Origin: Terriglobia bacterium
Lineage (GTDB): Bacteria > Acidobacteriota > Terriglobia > Acidiferrales > UBA7541
Direction of reading: 5' to 3'
Assembly: GCA_020073705.1 (NCBI GenBank)
Contig: JAIQES010000018.1
Location: 1 to 64,000, forward strand
Length of the DNA stretch: 64,000 nucleotides
Part shown: one piece after another, positions 17,648-26,015 of the stretch
Numbering within the stretch: position 1 is the stretch's first letter
Layout of the letters: each line of letters starts with the position of its first letter
Made by a program: the position numbers and the translations under genes
The notes under the pieces: model-generated
What the model saw: only the letters and a program-made list of their open reading frames with translations
Databases searched by the model: none
What the model was told of the DNA's origin: nothing

Positions 17648-18619
17648 ATGGTATCGCGACGCAACTTTCTGTTGAATGCGGCAGTTGCCGGAGCCGGCGC
17701 ACTTATTCGGGGCGGGAACGCTGTATTGGCCAGCGCTTCGCAGCCATCCACGCCGGTAAATTTCCAGGTGCCGGCGGGCGCGTGCGACTGCCACACGCAC
17801 ATTTTCGGAGATTCGCGGCGCTTCCCGTTTGCAATCCCGCGCGTCTACACGCCCGAGCCGGCCTCGGTTGCCGAGATGCGCGCCCTGCACCGGGCGCTGC
17901 ACACCGAGCGCGTCGTGATCGTGCAACCCAGCGTTTACGGCACCGATAACGCCTGCACGCTCGATGCGATAAAGCAGCTCGGCTCCATGGCCCGAGGCAT
18001 CGCCGTGATCGATGACAAGACGCCTGACGCGGCGCTTGACCAGATGCAGCGCGCCGGCATTCGAGGCATCAGGGTCAACCTGGAAACCGCGGGGCAAAGC
18101 GATCCCGCCATTAGCCGCAAGCTCTTTCAGGCCGCGGTGGACCGGATCAAAAACCGTCCCAACTGGCATATACAGGTCTATACGCGACTGTCCGTGATCG
18201 AGGGCATCAAGGACCAGGTGATGGCGGCGCCCATGCCGGTTGTGTTCGACCACTTCGGCGGAGCGCAGGCGCGGCTCGGCGTCGGACAGCCCGGCTTCGA
18301 TACTCTGTTGAACCTGACGCGGACGGGTAAAGCCTACGTCAAGATTTCCGGGGCTTATCGCAGCTCCACGCAATCGCCGGACTATGCGGACGTCGTCCCG
18401 CTTGCTAAAGCCCTGATCGCCGCGAACCCGCAACGCATGTTGTGGGGCACTGACTGGCCGCATCCAGCGCAAATCCCTGGCCGAAAATTTGACGAAATCA
18501 CTCCGCTATTCCAAATCGACGACGGCCGCCTATTCAACCAGCTCCCCGTGTGGGCCCCGGATGCCGCCGTGCGCAAGACAATCTTGGTGGAGAATCCTGC
18601 AAGGCTCTACGGATTTTGA
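17648..18619 (+). CDS. Exported amidohydrolase, 2-pyrone-4,6-dicarboxylate lactonase-like (LigI type)
   Basis: 323 residues. N-terminal SRRNFLLNAAVAGAGALI is a Tat-like leader. The mature part has CDCHTHIFG (about 46-54), the two metal-region histidines of amidohydrolases, VIVQPSVYGTDN, VFDHFGGAQ and LWGTDWPHP (the terminal Asp). This set is that of LigI-like lactonases, which open 2-pyrone-4,6-dicarboxylate in the gallate/protocatechuate route. Classical LigI is cytosolic, so export argues for a different lactone. It stands 12.5 kb from the ligJ/ligK block. GGAGG precedes the ATG. Confidence 0.8.
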   Translation: MVSRRNFLLNAAVAGAGALIRGGNAVLASASQPSTPVNFQVPAGACDCHTHIFGDSRRFPFAIPRVYTPEPASVAEMRALHRALHTERVVIVQPSVYGTDNACTLDAIKQLGSMARGIAVIDDKTPDAALDQMQRAGIRGIRVNLETAGQSDPAISRKLFQAAVDRIKNRPNWHIQVYTRLSVIEGIKDQVMAAPMPVVFDHFGGAQARLGVGQPGFDTLLNLTRTGKAYVKISGAYRSSTQSPDYADVVPLAKALIAANPQRMLWGTDWPHPAQIPGRKFDEITPLFQIDDGRLFNQLPVWAPDAAVRKTILVENPARLYGF

Positions 18620-18770
18620 AGGTAAATTCCGAATTTTGAGTTGCACCGCTAGCAACACAAGAAGACCAGTGCAACCCAGAGTTTCCATGAGTCGCCAATC
18701 GCCCTTCGCTTCCACTCAGGGCAAGCCCGTCACCCTTCGGCTCCGCTCCGGGCAAGCGAATCGCCGGTCA

Positions 18771-19094
18771 CTAATTCTGCGAATTTGTGATGGCCTGGCC
18801 GATGCGGAACACCACGGCCAGCAATTCCACGATGATTCGGCAATAGACGATCCAGAGCCCCATTCCTGCGGCGCAGAGGATCAGCGCCAGCAGCCCGTTC
18901 GCTGTGGAGCTCTGGAACCCGTTAAAGACAAACCAAACGGCGGCGATCAAACCGATCAGCAAATGCAGGCCGTAGAGCATCTTCAACATGCGCGGCGTCA
19001 TCATGCGGTCGAAGGAAAAATCCATCAGGTTTTCGATCAGGCTCTTTTCCCGGGGGAGTGCTTGCTGCTCGACATAAGACGGTGCAGTTGCCAT
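18771..19094 (-). CDS. DUF4282 small membrane protein
   Basis: 107 residues from ATG 19094 with AGGAGG nine bases upstream. ENLMDFSFDRMMTPRMLKMLYGL followed by two hydrophobic segments (about 45-62 and 68-95) is the DUF4282 pattern. Role unknown; family members are inner-membrane proteins. Stands alone on the minus strand, convergent with the LigI-like gene. Confidence 0.8.
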   Translation of the reverse strand: MATAPSYVEQQALPREKSLIENLMDFSFDRMMTPRMLKMLYGLHLLIGLIAAVWFVFNGFQSSTANGLLALILCAAGMGLWIVYCRIIVELLAVVFRIGQAITNSQN

Positions 19095-19462
19095 GGCGTA
19101 GTTCCTCCTAGCTGAATTTCGTGGGCCGGAGTCCAATCGTACACAAACCCGCCGCAATGCATGAGGCCGCGCGGTACAGGGGCGCGAAAGAAATAGCTGG
19201 CCGAGTGTTCAGGTGGCCATGTGGCGCGGCGGGCGTCCCGTGATGGCAGAGATTTGCCCAACCACCGATTGCCGGGCGTGCGGCGTCGTGCTAGCATCCG
19301 CATTTCGGAGGGCGCTGTCAGGCTCCTCTGACCGCGCGCCTCCGTCCTTCCGTTCACGTGAATCGTTCACGGTGAACCAAAAACTTGCGCCACGACCCTG
19401 TCATGGGTGAGGCCGCGGTTCATCGCGAGCGCTCACCGCGAGCGGCGCTCAGGGGGTAGTAA
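19095..19462. other. 368-bp gap between divergent DUF4282 and EF-G-like genes
   Basis: No gene supported. CGTGAA-TCG-TTCACG forms a short inverted repeat around 19358-19372. Promoters for both flanking genes must lie here, but no clear -35/-10 pair stands out. Confidence 0.4.
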
Positions 19463-21604
19463 ATGAAAGCCTATGCAACGCAATTCATAAGAAATGTTGG
19501 CATTGCCGGCCACGGCGACACCGGGAAAACCCAGCTCGTGTCGTCGTTGCTGTTCACCGCGGGGATGACCACCCGGCTGGGCAAGGTCGCCGAAGGGAAC
19601 ACCGTCACCGACTGGGACGAAGAGGAAATCGCGCGCAAGATCACGATTCAAACGGGTTTGGCCTACGCCGAATGGGCGCCCTCGGGCCAGGCCGGGCAAT
19701 CTGCTGAAAAAGTAAAAATAAATTTTCTGGACACGCCAGGCTACAGCACGTTCATCAACGATACGCGCGCGTCGCTGGTGGCGGCCGACGCAGTGCTGAT
19801 TCTGGTGGACGCGCTGGCTGGCGTGCAGGTGATGACCGAAAAAGTCTGGGACTACGCGACCGAGTACGATCTGCCGCGCGCGTTCGCGATCAACTGGATG
19901 GACCGCGAACTGGCGAGCTTTGACCATGCGATGGAATCGATCACGCGCGTGTTCGGCCGCAACGTCGTCCCGGTGCAATTGCCGATCGGCGCGGAGAAGA
20001 ATTTCCGCGGCGTGATCGACCTGCTCACGATGAAGGCGCACGTGTACACGCCGGACGGCGATGGCAAACCCAAAATCGAGGAAATTCCCGCCGATCTGGC
20101 CGGCGCCGCAAAGACCGCGCACGAGGCGCTGGTCGAGATGGTCGCCGAGGGCGACGACGCGCTGATGGAGGAATTTTTCGAGAAAGGCACGCTGCCGATC
20201 GAAGATCTGATGAAAGGGCTTCGCGACGCGTTTCAAGCGCACCGCATCTATCCGGTGGTGCTGACCTCGGCGCTGCACAACATCGGCAGCGGCACCCTGC
20301 TCGATTTCCTGGCCGATGTGTTTCCGGACCCGGCGAAGCGCGGCGTGGCCTTCGGCCATAGCGAAACCGCCAGCAAGGGTAATGAGATTCAGAGAAAAAT
20401 CAGCGACGCCGAGCCGGTATCCATCTTCGTGTACAAGACCCTGGCCGATCCCTTTGCCGGGCGCATCACCTATTTCAAGGTGATGTCCGGGGTGCTGAAG
20501 AACGACGCGACGCTGCAGAATTTCACGCGCAGCACGAGCGAACGCTTGCAGCACGTGCAGGTGATGCAAGGCAAGACCGCGACCGCGGTGGCCGAGCTGC
20601 ACGCCGGGGATCTGGGCGCCATCCCGAAGCTGAAGGACACGCTCACCGGCGACACCCTCGGCGACAAGGCGGCGCCGATCCATTACCCGCTGCCGCACAT
20701 CCCCGAGCCTTCGATCACGTTCGCGGTCGAGCCCAAGACGCGCGCCGACGAGGATCGCATCGGCACGGGGATTCACAGGATTCTCGAAGAGGATCCCTCG
20801 CTGCGGTTCGCGCGCGACCCGCAGACGAAGGAATTTCTGCTGTCCGGCTCCGGGCAACAGCACATCGAGGTGGTCGTCGCGAAGCTTCACAAGCGCTACC
20901 ACGTGGACCTAACGCTCAGGCCGCCCAAGGTGCCCTATCGCGAGACGATCCGCGGCAAGGCCGACGCCGAGGGCAAGCACAAGAAGCAGACTGGCGGGCA
21001 CGGGCAGTTCGGTGTCTGCCGCATCCGCATGGAGCCGGTGGCGCGCGGCGCGGGTGTAGAGTTCGTGGACGACATCTTCGGCGGCGCGATTCCGAAGAAC
21101 TGGATTCCGTCGGTGGAGAAGGGCATTCGCGCCTCGGCCGAACGCGGGTACCTTGCCGGTTTCCCGGTCGTGGATTTCCGCGCCACGCTCTATGACGGCA
21201 AGTATCACGACGTGGATAGTTCGGACATGGCGTTCAAGATTGCGGGGTCTCTGGCGTTCAAGGAAGCCATGAAACAGGCCAAGCCCGCGCTGCTTGAACC
21301 GGTGATGCACGTCGAGGTGTACGCGCCCGATCAGTATTCCGGCGACATCATGGGCGACCTGAGCTCGCGGCGCGGGAGAATCAGCGGGAGCGAGACGCGC
21401 GGCGCGAGCGTGGTGATCAAGGCGCAGGTGCCGCTGGCCGAAATGCTCAACTATGCGACCGGATTGACCTCCATGACACAGGGCCGTGCCAGCTACTCCA
21501 TGGAGTTGTCGCACTACGACTACGTGCCCAGCGAAATCGCGGAAAAGGTGATCGCCGCGGCGAAGGCGGCAAGAGGAGCCGTAGCGGAGGAGGAGGAAGG
21601 CTAG
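19463..21604 (+). CDS. Elongation factor G-like GTPase (EF-G-2 group)
   Basis: 713 residues with the EF-G domain layout: G domain (GHGDTGKT near residues 17-24, DTPGY at about 91-95), domain II, then domains III-V ending in RGRASYSMELSHYDYVP. The P-loop differs from canonical EF-G (A-H-I-D-A-G-K-T), and the stretch GKVAEGNTVTDWDEEE is typical of the EF-G-2 paralogue, whose role is less clear (alternative translocase or ribosome recycling or rescue). It is monocistronic and not in a str operon, which supports a secondary role. Confidence 0.88.
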   Translation: MKAYATQFIRNVGIAGHGDTGKTQLVSSLLFTAGMTTRLGKVAEGNTVTDWDEEEIARKITIQTGLAYAEWAPSGQAGQSAEKVKINFLDTPGYSTFINDTRASLVAADAVLILVDALAGVQVMTEKVWDYATEYDLPRAFAINWMDRELASFDHAMESITRVFGRNVVPVQLPIGAEKNFRGVIDLLTMKAHVYTPDGDGKPKIEEIPADLAGAAKTAHEALVEMVAEGDDALMEEFFEKGTLPIEDLMKGLRDAFQAHRIYPVVLTSALHNIGSGTLLDFLADVFPDPAKRGVAFGHSETASKGNEIQRKISDAEPVSIFVYKTLADPFAGRITYFKVMSGVLKNDATLQNFTRSTSERLQHVQVMQGKTATAVAELHAGDLGAIPKLKDTLTGDTLGDKAAPIHYPLPHIPEPSITFAVEPKTRADEDRIGTGIHRILEEDPSLRFARDPQTKEFLLSGSGQQHIEVVVAKLHKRYHVDLTLRPPKVPYRETIRGKADAEGKHKKQTGGHGQFGVCRIRMEPVARGAGVEFVDDIFGGAIPKNWIPSVEKGIRASAERGYLAGFPVVDFRATLYDGKYHDVDSSDMAFKIAGSLAFKEAMKQAKPALLEPVMHVEVYAPDQYSGDIMGDLSSRRGRISGSETRGASVVIKAQVPLAEMLNYATGLTSMTQGRASYSMELSHYDYVPSEIAEKVIAAAKAARGAVAEEEEG

Positions 21605-22112
21605 GAAGCTGCGAGATCATCACCTGGAGTGCCACAGATGCGCGGTTCTGAGGCGATGTCGGCCTTCTTTGACCTGAAGGGTGGAGTGTCCGTTGCACGG
21701 CGGATCTGTGACAGGACCAGGGGTTATCTGCTGGGGGCGACCCTGGGGGGAAGTCGAAACGCTCATTGTGCTCCCTATTTACACATCCCACGGCCGTATG
21801 AGCACGGAAAACTGGTTCTGGCAGGGATTTAACCTGGAACGGTACGGGTTTCCCTAGGCCTTGAAGACGCAGAAGACCCAGCCGGTCTGATTACTGATTT
21901 GAAGAAGGCACTCTTCTAATTTCTTTTATTTTCATAGTGTTAATAGAGATTCAACAGATCTCAAAATTGCCTATTGACCCCCGGGGGGGCTTCTGGATTA
22001 GAATCTGGTGAGCGATCTCGCATAGTGCGGGATCTTGCCTCCATTTTGGCACGAGCCTTGCTCCATAAGGCTCCAGAGGATCGCGTTTGCGCAGCGTCCC
22101 ATTCTGATACCA
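21605..22112. other. 508-bp gap with a possible promoter for the transglycosylase
   Basis: No gene supported. TTGACC near 21975 and TAGAAT near 22000 could be a sigma-70 promoter with a long spacer. A GATCTCGCA/TGCGGGATC hairpin (about 22013-22033) lies in the presumed 5-prime leader of the next gene. The first 230 bp show nothing recognisable. Confidence 0.4.
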
Positions 22113-24044
22113 ATGAGCCACTCTGGTCAAAAACCGTCCGTTTGGCTATTGCTTTTAGCGGGTGCGCTGGTCGGTCTGGTTGGGTGCGAGGATGCGGTCC
22201 GCAATCCCGTTCAAATCCACCCCATCCAGGTCGCGCCGCCAGTCGAGCCTGAACCCTTGCCGACACTGCCGCTCAATGCACACCGTGGACCGACCACGCC
22301 ACTGATTTCTGCCGCGCCGGATGGAATTGAGTGGCTGGTGACCCACAGCCAGGCTGCTTTTGAAGCTGGCGAACAGGACTTCCACACCGGCCATTTAGGG
22401 AAGGCCAGGGAGGAATTCGATCAGGCGCTCGACCAGTTGCTGGCTAGTGGCTTCGATATCGACACAAATCCCAGCCTCGCCAACTTGTATAATCACATTG
22501 TAGAAACCGTGAACGCGGATGAACTTGAAGCGTTCCGTGACGGGGACGGCTTCCGTGAACAGGAGGTCACGCCAGCTCCCATCGATGAAATCGCGGAAGG
22601 CACGATTCCAGAGCCGGAAAAGTTCGATCCGAGTCTGCGCGGCGGCGCGGAAGGTGAACTCAGCTCCATCGCGCACGATCTGCCGCTGACCGTCAACGAT
22701 CCCGTCCTGGCCTACGTGAATTATTTCAAGACTCCGCGCGGAAGCGCGATTGTGGTAACCGGCCTGCGCCGCGCGGGGCGTTATCGTGAAATGGTGGAGC
22801 GAGTCCTGCGCGAGGAAGGCCTGCCACAGGATCTGATTTACCTGGCGCAGGCGGAGAGCGCATTCCAGCCGCAAGCGGTGTCGAAAGCGGGCGCGCGCGG
22901 GATGTGGCAGTTCATGTCCTTTGCCGGGCAGAAGTACGGCCTGGCGAAGAGCTGGTGGGTGGACGAACGCCAGGATCCGGAAAAGGCCACGCACGCTGCA
23001 GCGCGTGATCTGCGCGATTTGTACGAGCAGTTCGGCGACTGGTACCTGGCGATGGCCGCTTACAATTCGGGCGCGGGCACCGTGCAACATGCGATCGAGC
23101 GAACCGGCTATGCGGACTTCTGGGAGCTCTACCGGCGGAATGTTCTGCCGAAGGAAACGCGAAATTACGTGCCTATCATTCTGGCGCTGACGCTGATCTC
23201 GAAGGATCCGGCGCGGTACGGCATCGAATTCCAACCCGAAGCTCCATTGAAAACCGACACGATCAAGCCGGGACAACCGATTGATTTGCGCTTGGCCGCC
23301 GAAACGATTGACACCGACCTGGAAACCCTGCGCTCGCTCAATCCGCAACTGCTGCGGCTGGTGACTCCGGCCGATCCTGAGTTCGTTCTGCGGCTTCCGG
23401 AGGGAAGCGCGGAGCGTTTCTTCGCGGAGATCGCTGCGATTCCTCCCGAAAAGTGGGTAAGCTGGCGCCGCCACAAGGTTGAACAGGGCGAGACCCTTTC
23501 CAGCGTTGCCAAGCAGTATCACGTTCGCCCTGCGGAAATTGCCGATGCGAATGAACTGGCGTTGGGCGCGTCTCTCGAAGAGGGGCAAAAGTTGATCATT
23601 CCGGCGGTTGCGCACTCGGAGGCCGCCGCGGGCAAGTTGATTCGATACCGGGTGCGCCGCAGTGACACGGTTGGATCGGTTGCCAACGAGTTCGATGTGA
23701 GCGCCACGGAACTGCGCAACTGGAATCACCTGAAGTCGAATCACATTGCCCGGGGCATGCGGCTGAAAATCTATCCGGGCGGAATGACCCCGTTACCGCA
23801 AGCGAAGCCCCGTGAGACCTCCCCCAGCACCGTCGTAGCCCGGCGCGCCGGTTCGAGCGGTCATCCGACGATTATGGAGGCGCGCTCCAGCACGGTTGTC
23901 CATCGCGTCAAGTCGGGCGAAACCCTGTGGTCGATCGCCCGGGCGTACCGGACCACAGTGGAGGCGATTCAATCCGGGAACCGCTATCTGTTCAGTCGGC
24001 CGCTGCAGGTGGGCGATACACTGACGATCCTGCCCTCGCGCTAG
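22113..24044 (+). CDS. Lytic transglycosylase lipoprotein with three LysM domains (MltD-like)
   Basis: 643 residues from ATG 22113; a longer frame starting at 22035 would bury the signal. VWLLLLAGALVGLVGCED is a lipoprotein signal with cysteine at about residue 24. The SLT domain (about 230-350) has LIYLAQAESAFQPQA with the catalytic Glu, ARGMWQFM and AAYNSGAG. Three LysM repeats follow (HKVEQGETL, YRVRRSDTV, HRVKSGETL), each binding peptidoglycan. It should cleave glycan strands from the outer-membrane side, as E. coli MltD does. Confidence 0.92.
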   Translation: MSHSGQKPSVWLLLLAGALVGLVGCEDAVRNPVQIHPIQVAPPVEPEPLPTLPLNAHRGPTTPLISAAPDGIEWLVTHSQAAFEAGEQDFHTGHLGKAREEFDQALDQLLASGFDIDTNPSLANLYNHIVETVNADELEAFRDGDGFREQEVTPAPIDEIAEGTIPEPEKFDPSLRGGAEGELSSIAHDLPLTVNDPVLAYVNYFKTPRGSAIVVTGLRRAGRYREMVERVLREEGLPQDLIYLAQAESAFQPQAVSKAGARGMWQFMSFAGQKYGLAKSWWVDERQDPEKATHAAARDLRDLYEQFGDWYLAMAAYNSGAGTVQHAIERTGYADFWELYRRNVLPKETRNYVPIILALTLISKDPARYGIEFQPEAPLKTDTIKPGQPIDLRLAAETIDTDLETLRSLNPQLLRLVTPADPEFVLRLPEGSAERFFAEIAAIPPEKWVSWRRHKVEQGETLSSVAKQYHVRPAEIADANELALGASLEEGQKLIIPAVAHSEAAAGKLIRYRVRRSDTVGSVANEFDVSATELRNWNHLKSNHIARGMRLKIYPGGMTPLPQAKPRETSPSTVVARRAGSSGHPTIMEARSSTVVHRVKSGETLWSIARAYRTTVEAIQSGNRYLFSRPLQVGDTLTILPSR

Positions 24045-24296
24045 ACTGTCCCAATAGGCTCTTATTTCTATTCCCTCTATTATCGATATGATGGATCGTA
24101 TTCGGGCGGCAGGACGATTGGCGGGACGCACCGTGGAAGTGGAGAATGAATCGGGTAGCTGTGGGTACTGTCCTAATTCGAAGGGCCGTCTAGTTTGCTG
24201 GAGTGTTTTTCCCTGATCTCTGCCCGCCACCTGAACCGACAGCCAGCTATATCTTTTGCGCTCCTGGATCGAAAGCTCGAGCCGTACGCAGAATCC

Positions 24297-24776
24297 CTAC
24301 TGGTCTTCGTGGATGGTCTTCAGCCGGACGACTTCGAATTCCTTGATCCCGGCGGGCGTTTGCACCTGCACTTCGTCGCCGACGTACCTGCCGAGCAGCG
24401 CCTTCCCGATCGGCGAGGTCGTCGAGATCAGGCCCTGCTCCACGTCAGCCTCCTCGGAAGTCACCAGCTTGTACTCCACTTCGACCGACTTCTTGATATC
24501 CAGCAGCCAGACGCGTGAGCCATAACCGGCACGGTCGGCGGGAATATTACTCAGATTCAGCATGCCAATGTCGCCCAGTCGTTTTTTCAATTGCCCTAGA
24601 CGCGCGGAAACGTAACCCTGGCGCTCCTTCGCGTACTTGTATTCGGCGTTTTCGGAAAGGTCCCCGTGCGCGCGGGCCTTCATCAGCTCTTTCGGCAGCT
24701 CGATATTCATTTCGCGCTCGAGGGCCGTGATCTCGTCCTGCAATTTCTTTTTAACGTTTGTGAGTGCGTCCGTCAT
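24297..24776 (-). CDS. greA: Transcription elongation factor GreA
   Basis: 159 residues from ATG 24776. The N-terminal coiled coil holds the acidic tip region GDLSENAEYKYAKERQ (D and E residues that reach the RNA polymerase active site), and the C-terminal FKBP-like domain reads SPIGKALLGRYVGDEVQVQTPAG. It rescues backtracked polymerase by stimulating transcript cleavage. Monocistronic; downstream of the convergent transglycosylase by 252 bp with nothing recognisable between. Confidence 0.95.
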   Translation of the reverse strand: MTDALTNVKKKLQDEITALEREMNIELPKELMKARAHGDLSENAEYKYAKERQGYVSARLGQLKKRLGDIGMLNLSNIPADRAGYGSRVWLLDIKKSVEVEYKLVTSEEADVEQGLISTTSPIGKALLGRYVGDEVQVQTPAGIKEFEVVRLKTIHEDQ

Positions 24777-24894
24777 GGTTTGTTTTCGACTGCATCCATG
24801 TGATAGAAGTGAAATATACACGCATCGTCCCGATGAATCGGGCCCGACATAAAATCTCCCGGTGTAACCGCGTGTCTACACCAGAACCAAAATC

Positions 24895-24917
24895 TGGCGG
24901 AGAGGGGGGATTCGAAC
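24895..24917 (-). repeat. tRNA-Ser 3-prime-end fragment, possible attachment-site relic
   Basis: These 23 bases match the 3-prime end of the intact tRNA-Ser(GCT) at 32754-32777 (CCA, discriminator, acceptor strand and part of the T loop) except for one missing G in a G-run, in the same orientation. The match stops inside the T arm. Such duplicated tRNA ends mark the far border of integrated elements; a decayed independent tRNA gene is the alternative. Confidence 0.55.
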
Positions 24918-24931
24918 TGCAACCTGCCCTT

Positions 24932-24956
24932 TGTTTTCTGCAATTTACAGAAAACA
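24932..24956. terminator. 9-bp hairpin near tRNA fragment
   Basis: TGTTTTCTG pairs with CAGAAAACA around a 7-base loop. Symmetrical and A/T-rich; could end transcription from either side, but no long T-run follows. Confidence 0.35.
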
Positions 24957-25184
24957 CCCACCGCACAATAAGCTCAACACTCGGAAATTGCGATTTTCTG
25001 GTACGTAATAGGTACACGCCTTCCTTGAAAAATTGAACTGCTTTTCTTTAATTAAGGTACCACAGCGAACAACCGACTGCATAAAAAAAGGATATTTGGG
25101 TCGGAATTGGCAATCATCACACCTTCCTTGAAAAGTCCTTTGGCGGTGGCTGTAGTCCCCGCGTTCTGCCAAACTTCTTCAAAC

Positions 25185-25901
25185 TCACTTGCCAAAAACA
25201 TCTTTCAGCAAACTCGTCGTTCGCGCCACAGGGTCTTTCCGAATCTTCTTTTCTTCCTGGCCTAGGGTGTAGAACAGCCCATCGAGCGCTTTCGAAACCA
25301 CATATTGCGTTATGTTCAGGCTTTGACTCTTCATGAATGGAATACTTTGAGCTTGACCGAGAAGATCATTGTACTGCTGCGTCACGCTATTCTCGCTCAT
25401 GGTCTTCTCCACCACCGGTCGAAATGCCGCCGTCAGCTGTGTGCTAGTCTTGCTCTTGAAATAGTCGGTTGCCGCTGTATCTCCTCCTGAGAGGATTTTT
25501 CGAGCATCATCAAAACTCATCGACAAAATAGCATCACCGAAAATCTTCTTGGCGGCTGGTGCGGCAGCCTCAGCCGCTCGGTTCATGCTGAGAACAAACC
25601 CATCCACTTTAGGTCCATAGCCTACGGCACGGAGGCCTTTCTCAACTGGACGGAGGCTATTTGGCATGAGAATCTTGATGGCTGCGTTGCCGAAGTAGCC
25701 GTCACGCTGGCCAGTGAGTTTGACAGTATTTTCCGCACCGACTCTCAGAGCCTCTTTCAATCCTGATGCTACTTTCGAATCGCTCAATCCACTCACATTT
25801 CCTACTCCCAAACGTCTGGAGATTTCATCGGCTTGTGAAAACGAGAGCGTTGTAAGAACCAGCAGAATAAAGCCAAGCATGAATCCGCGTGCGACCAACA
25901 T
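25185..25901 (-). CDS. DUF4197 family exported protein
   Basis: 238 residues from ATG 25901, which has GGAG seven bases upstream and opens a good signal peptide ([18 protein letters not shown]). The body ([42 protein letters not shown]-type [17 protein letters not shown], and terminal [22 protein letters not shown]) is DUF4197. Role unknown; probably periplasmic. An alternative start at 25967 with AGAGGA upstream would add 22 residues including another hydrophobic stretch. Visibly less GC-rich than the genes before greA. Confidence 0.85.
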   Translation of the reverse strand: MLVARGFMLGFILLVLTTLSFSQADEISRRLGVGNVSGLSDSKVASGLKEALRVGAENTVKLTGQRDGYFGNAAIKILMPNSLRPVEKGLRAVGYGPKVDGFVLSMNRAAEAAAPAAKKIFGDAILSMSFDDARKILSGGDTAATDYFKSKTSTQLTAAFRPVVEKTMSENSVTQQYNDLLGQAQSIPFMKSQSLNITQYVVSKALDGLFYTLGQEEKKIRKDPVARTTSLLKDVFGK

Positions 25902-26015
25902 AAGACCACTCCTTCTGTTGGTAGCCAGCAGGGCAATGGCCGCAATAGCTAAGGTCAGGCTTTTCATGTTGTCCTCTTTTCGCCTCATCGAATCTAAGTG
26001 CTATTTAATCGACCA

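Larger units (their letters stand above)
24777..25184. other. 408-bp gap with tRNA-Ser fragment and repeats
   Basis: Contains a partial tRNA-Ser 3-prime end (24895-24917), a 9-bp hairpin (24932-24956), and the direct repeat CCTTCCTTGAAAA at about 25018 and 25122. No gene supported. Base composition changes from GC-rich on the greA side to AT-richer beyond. Confidence 0.5.
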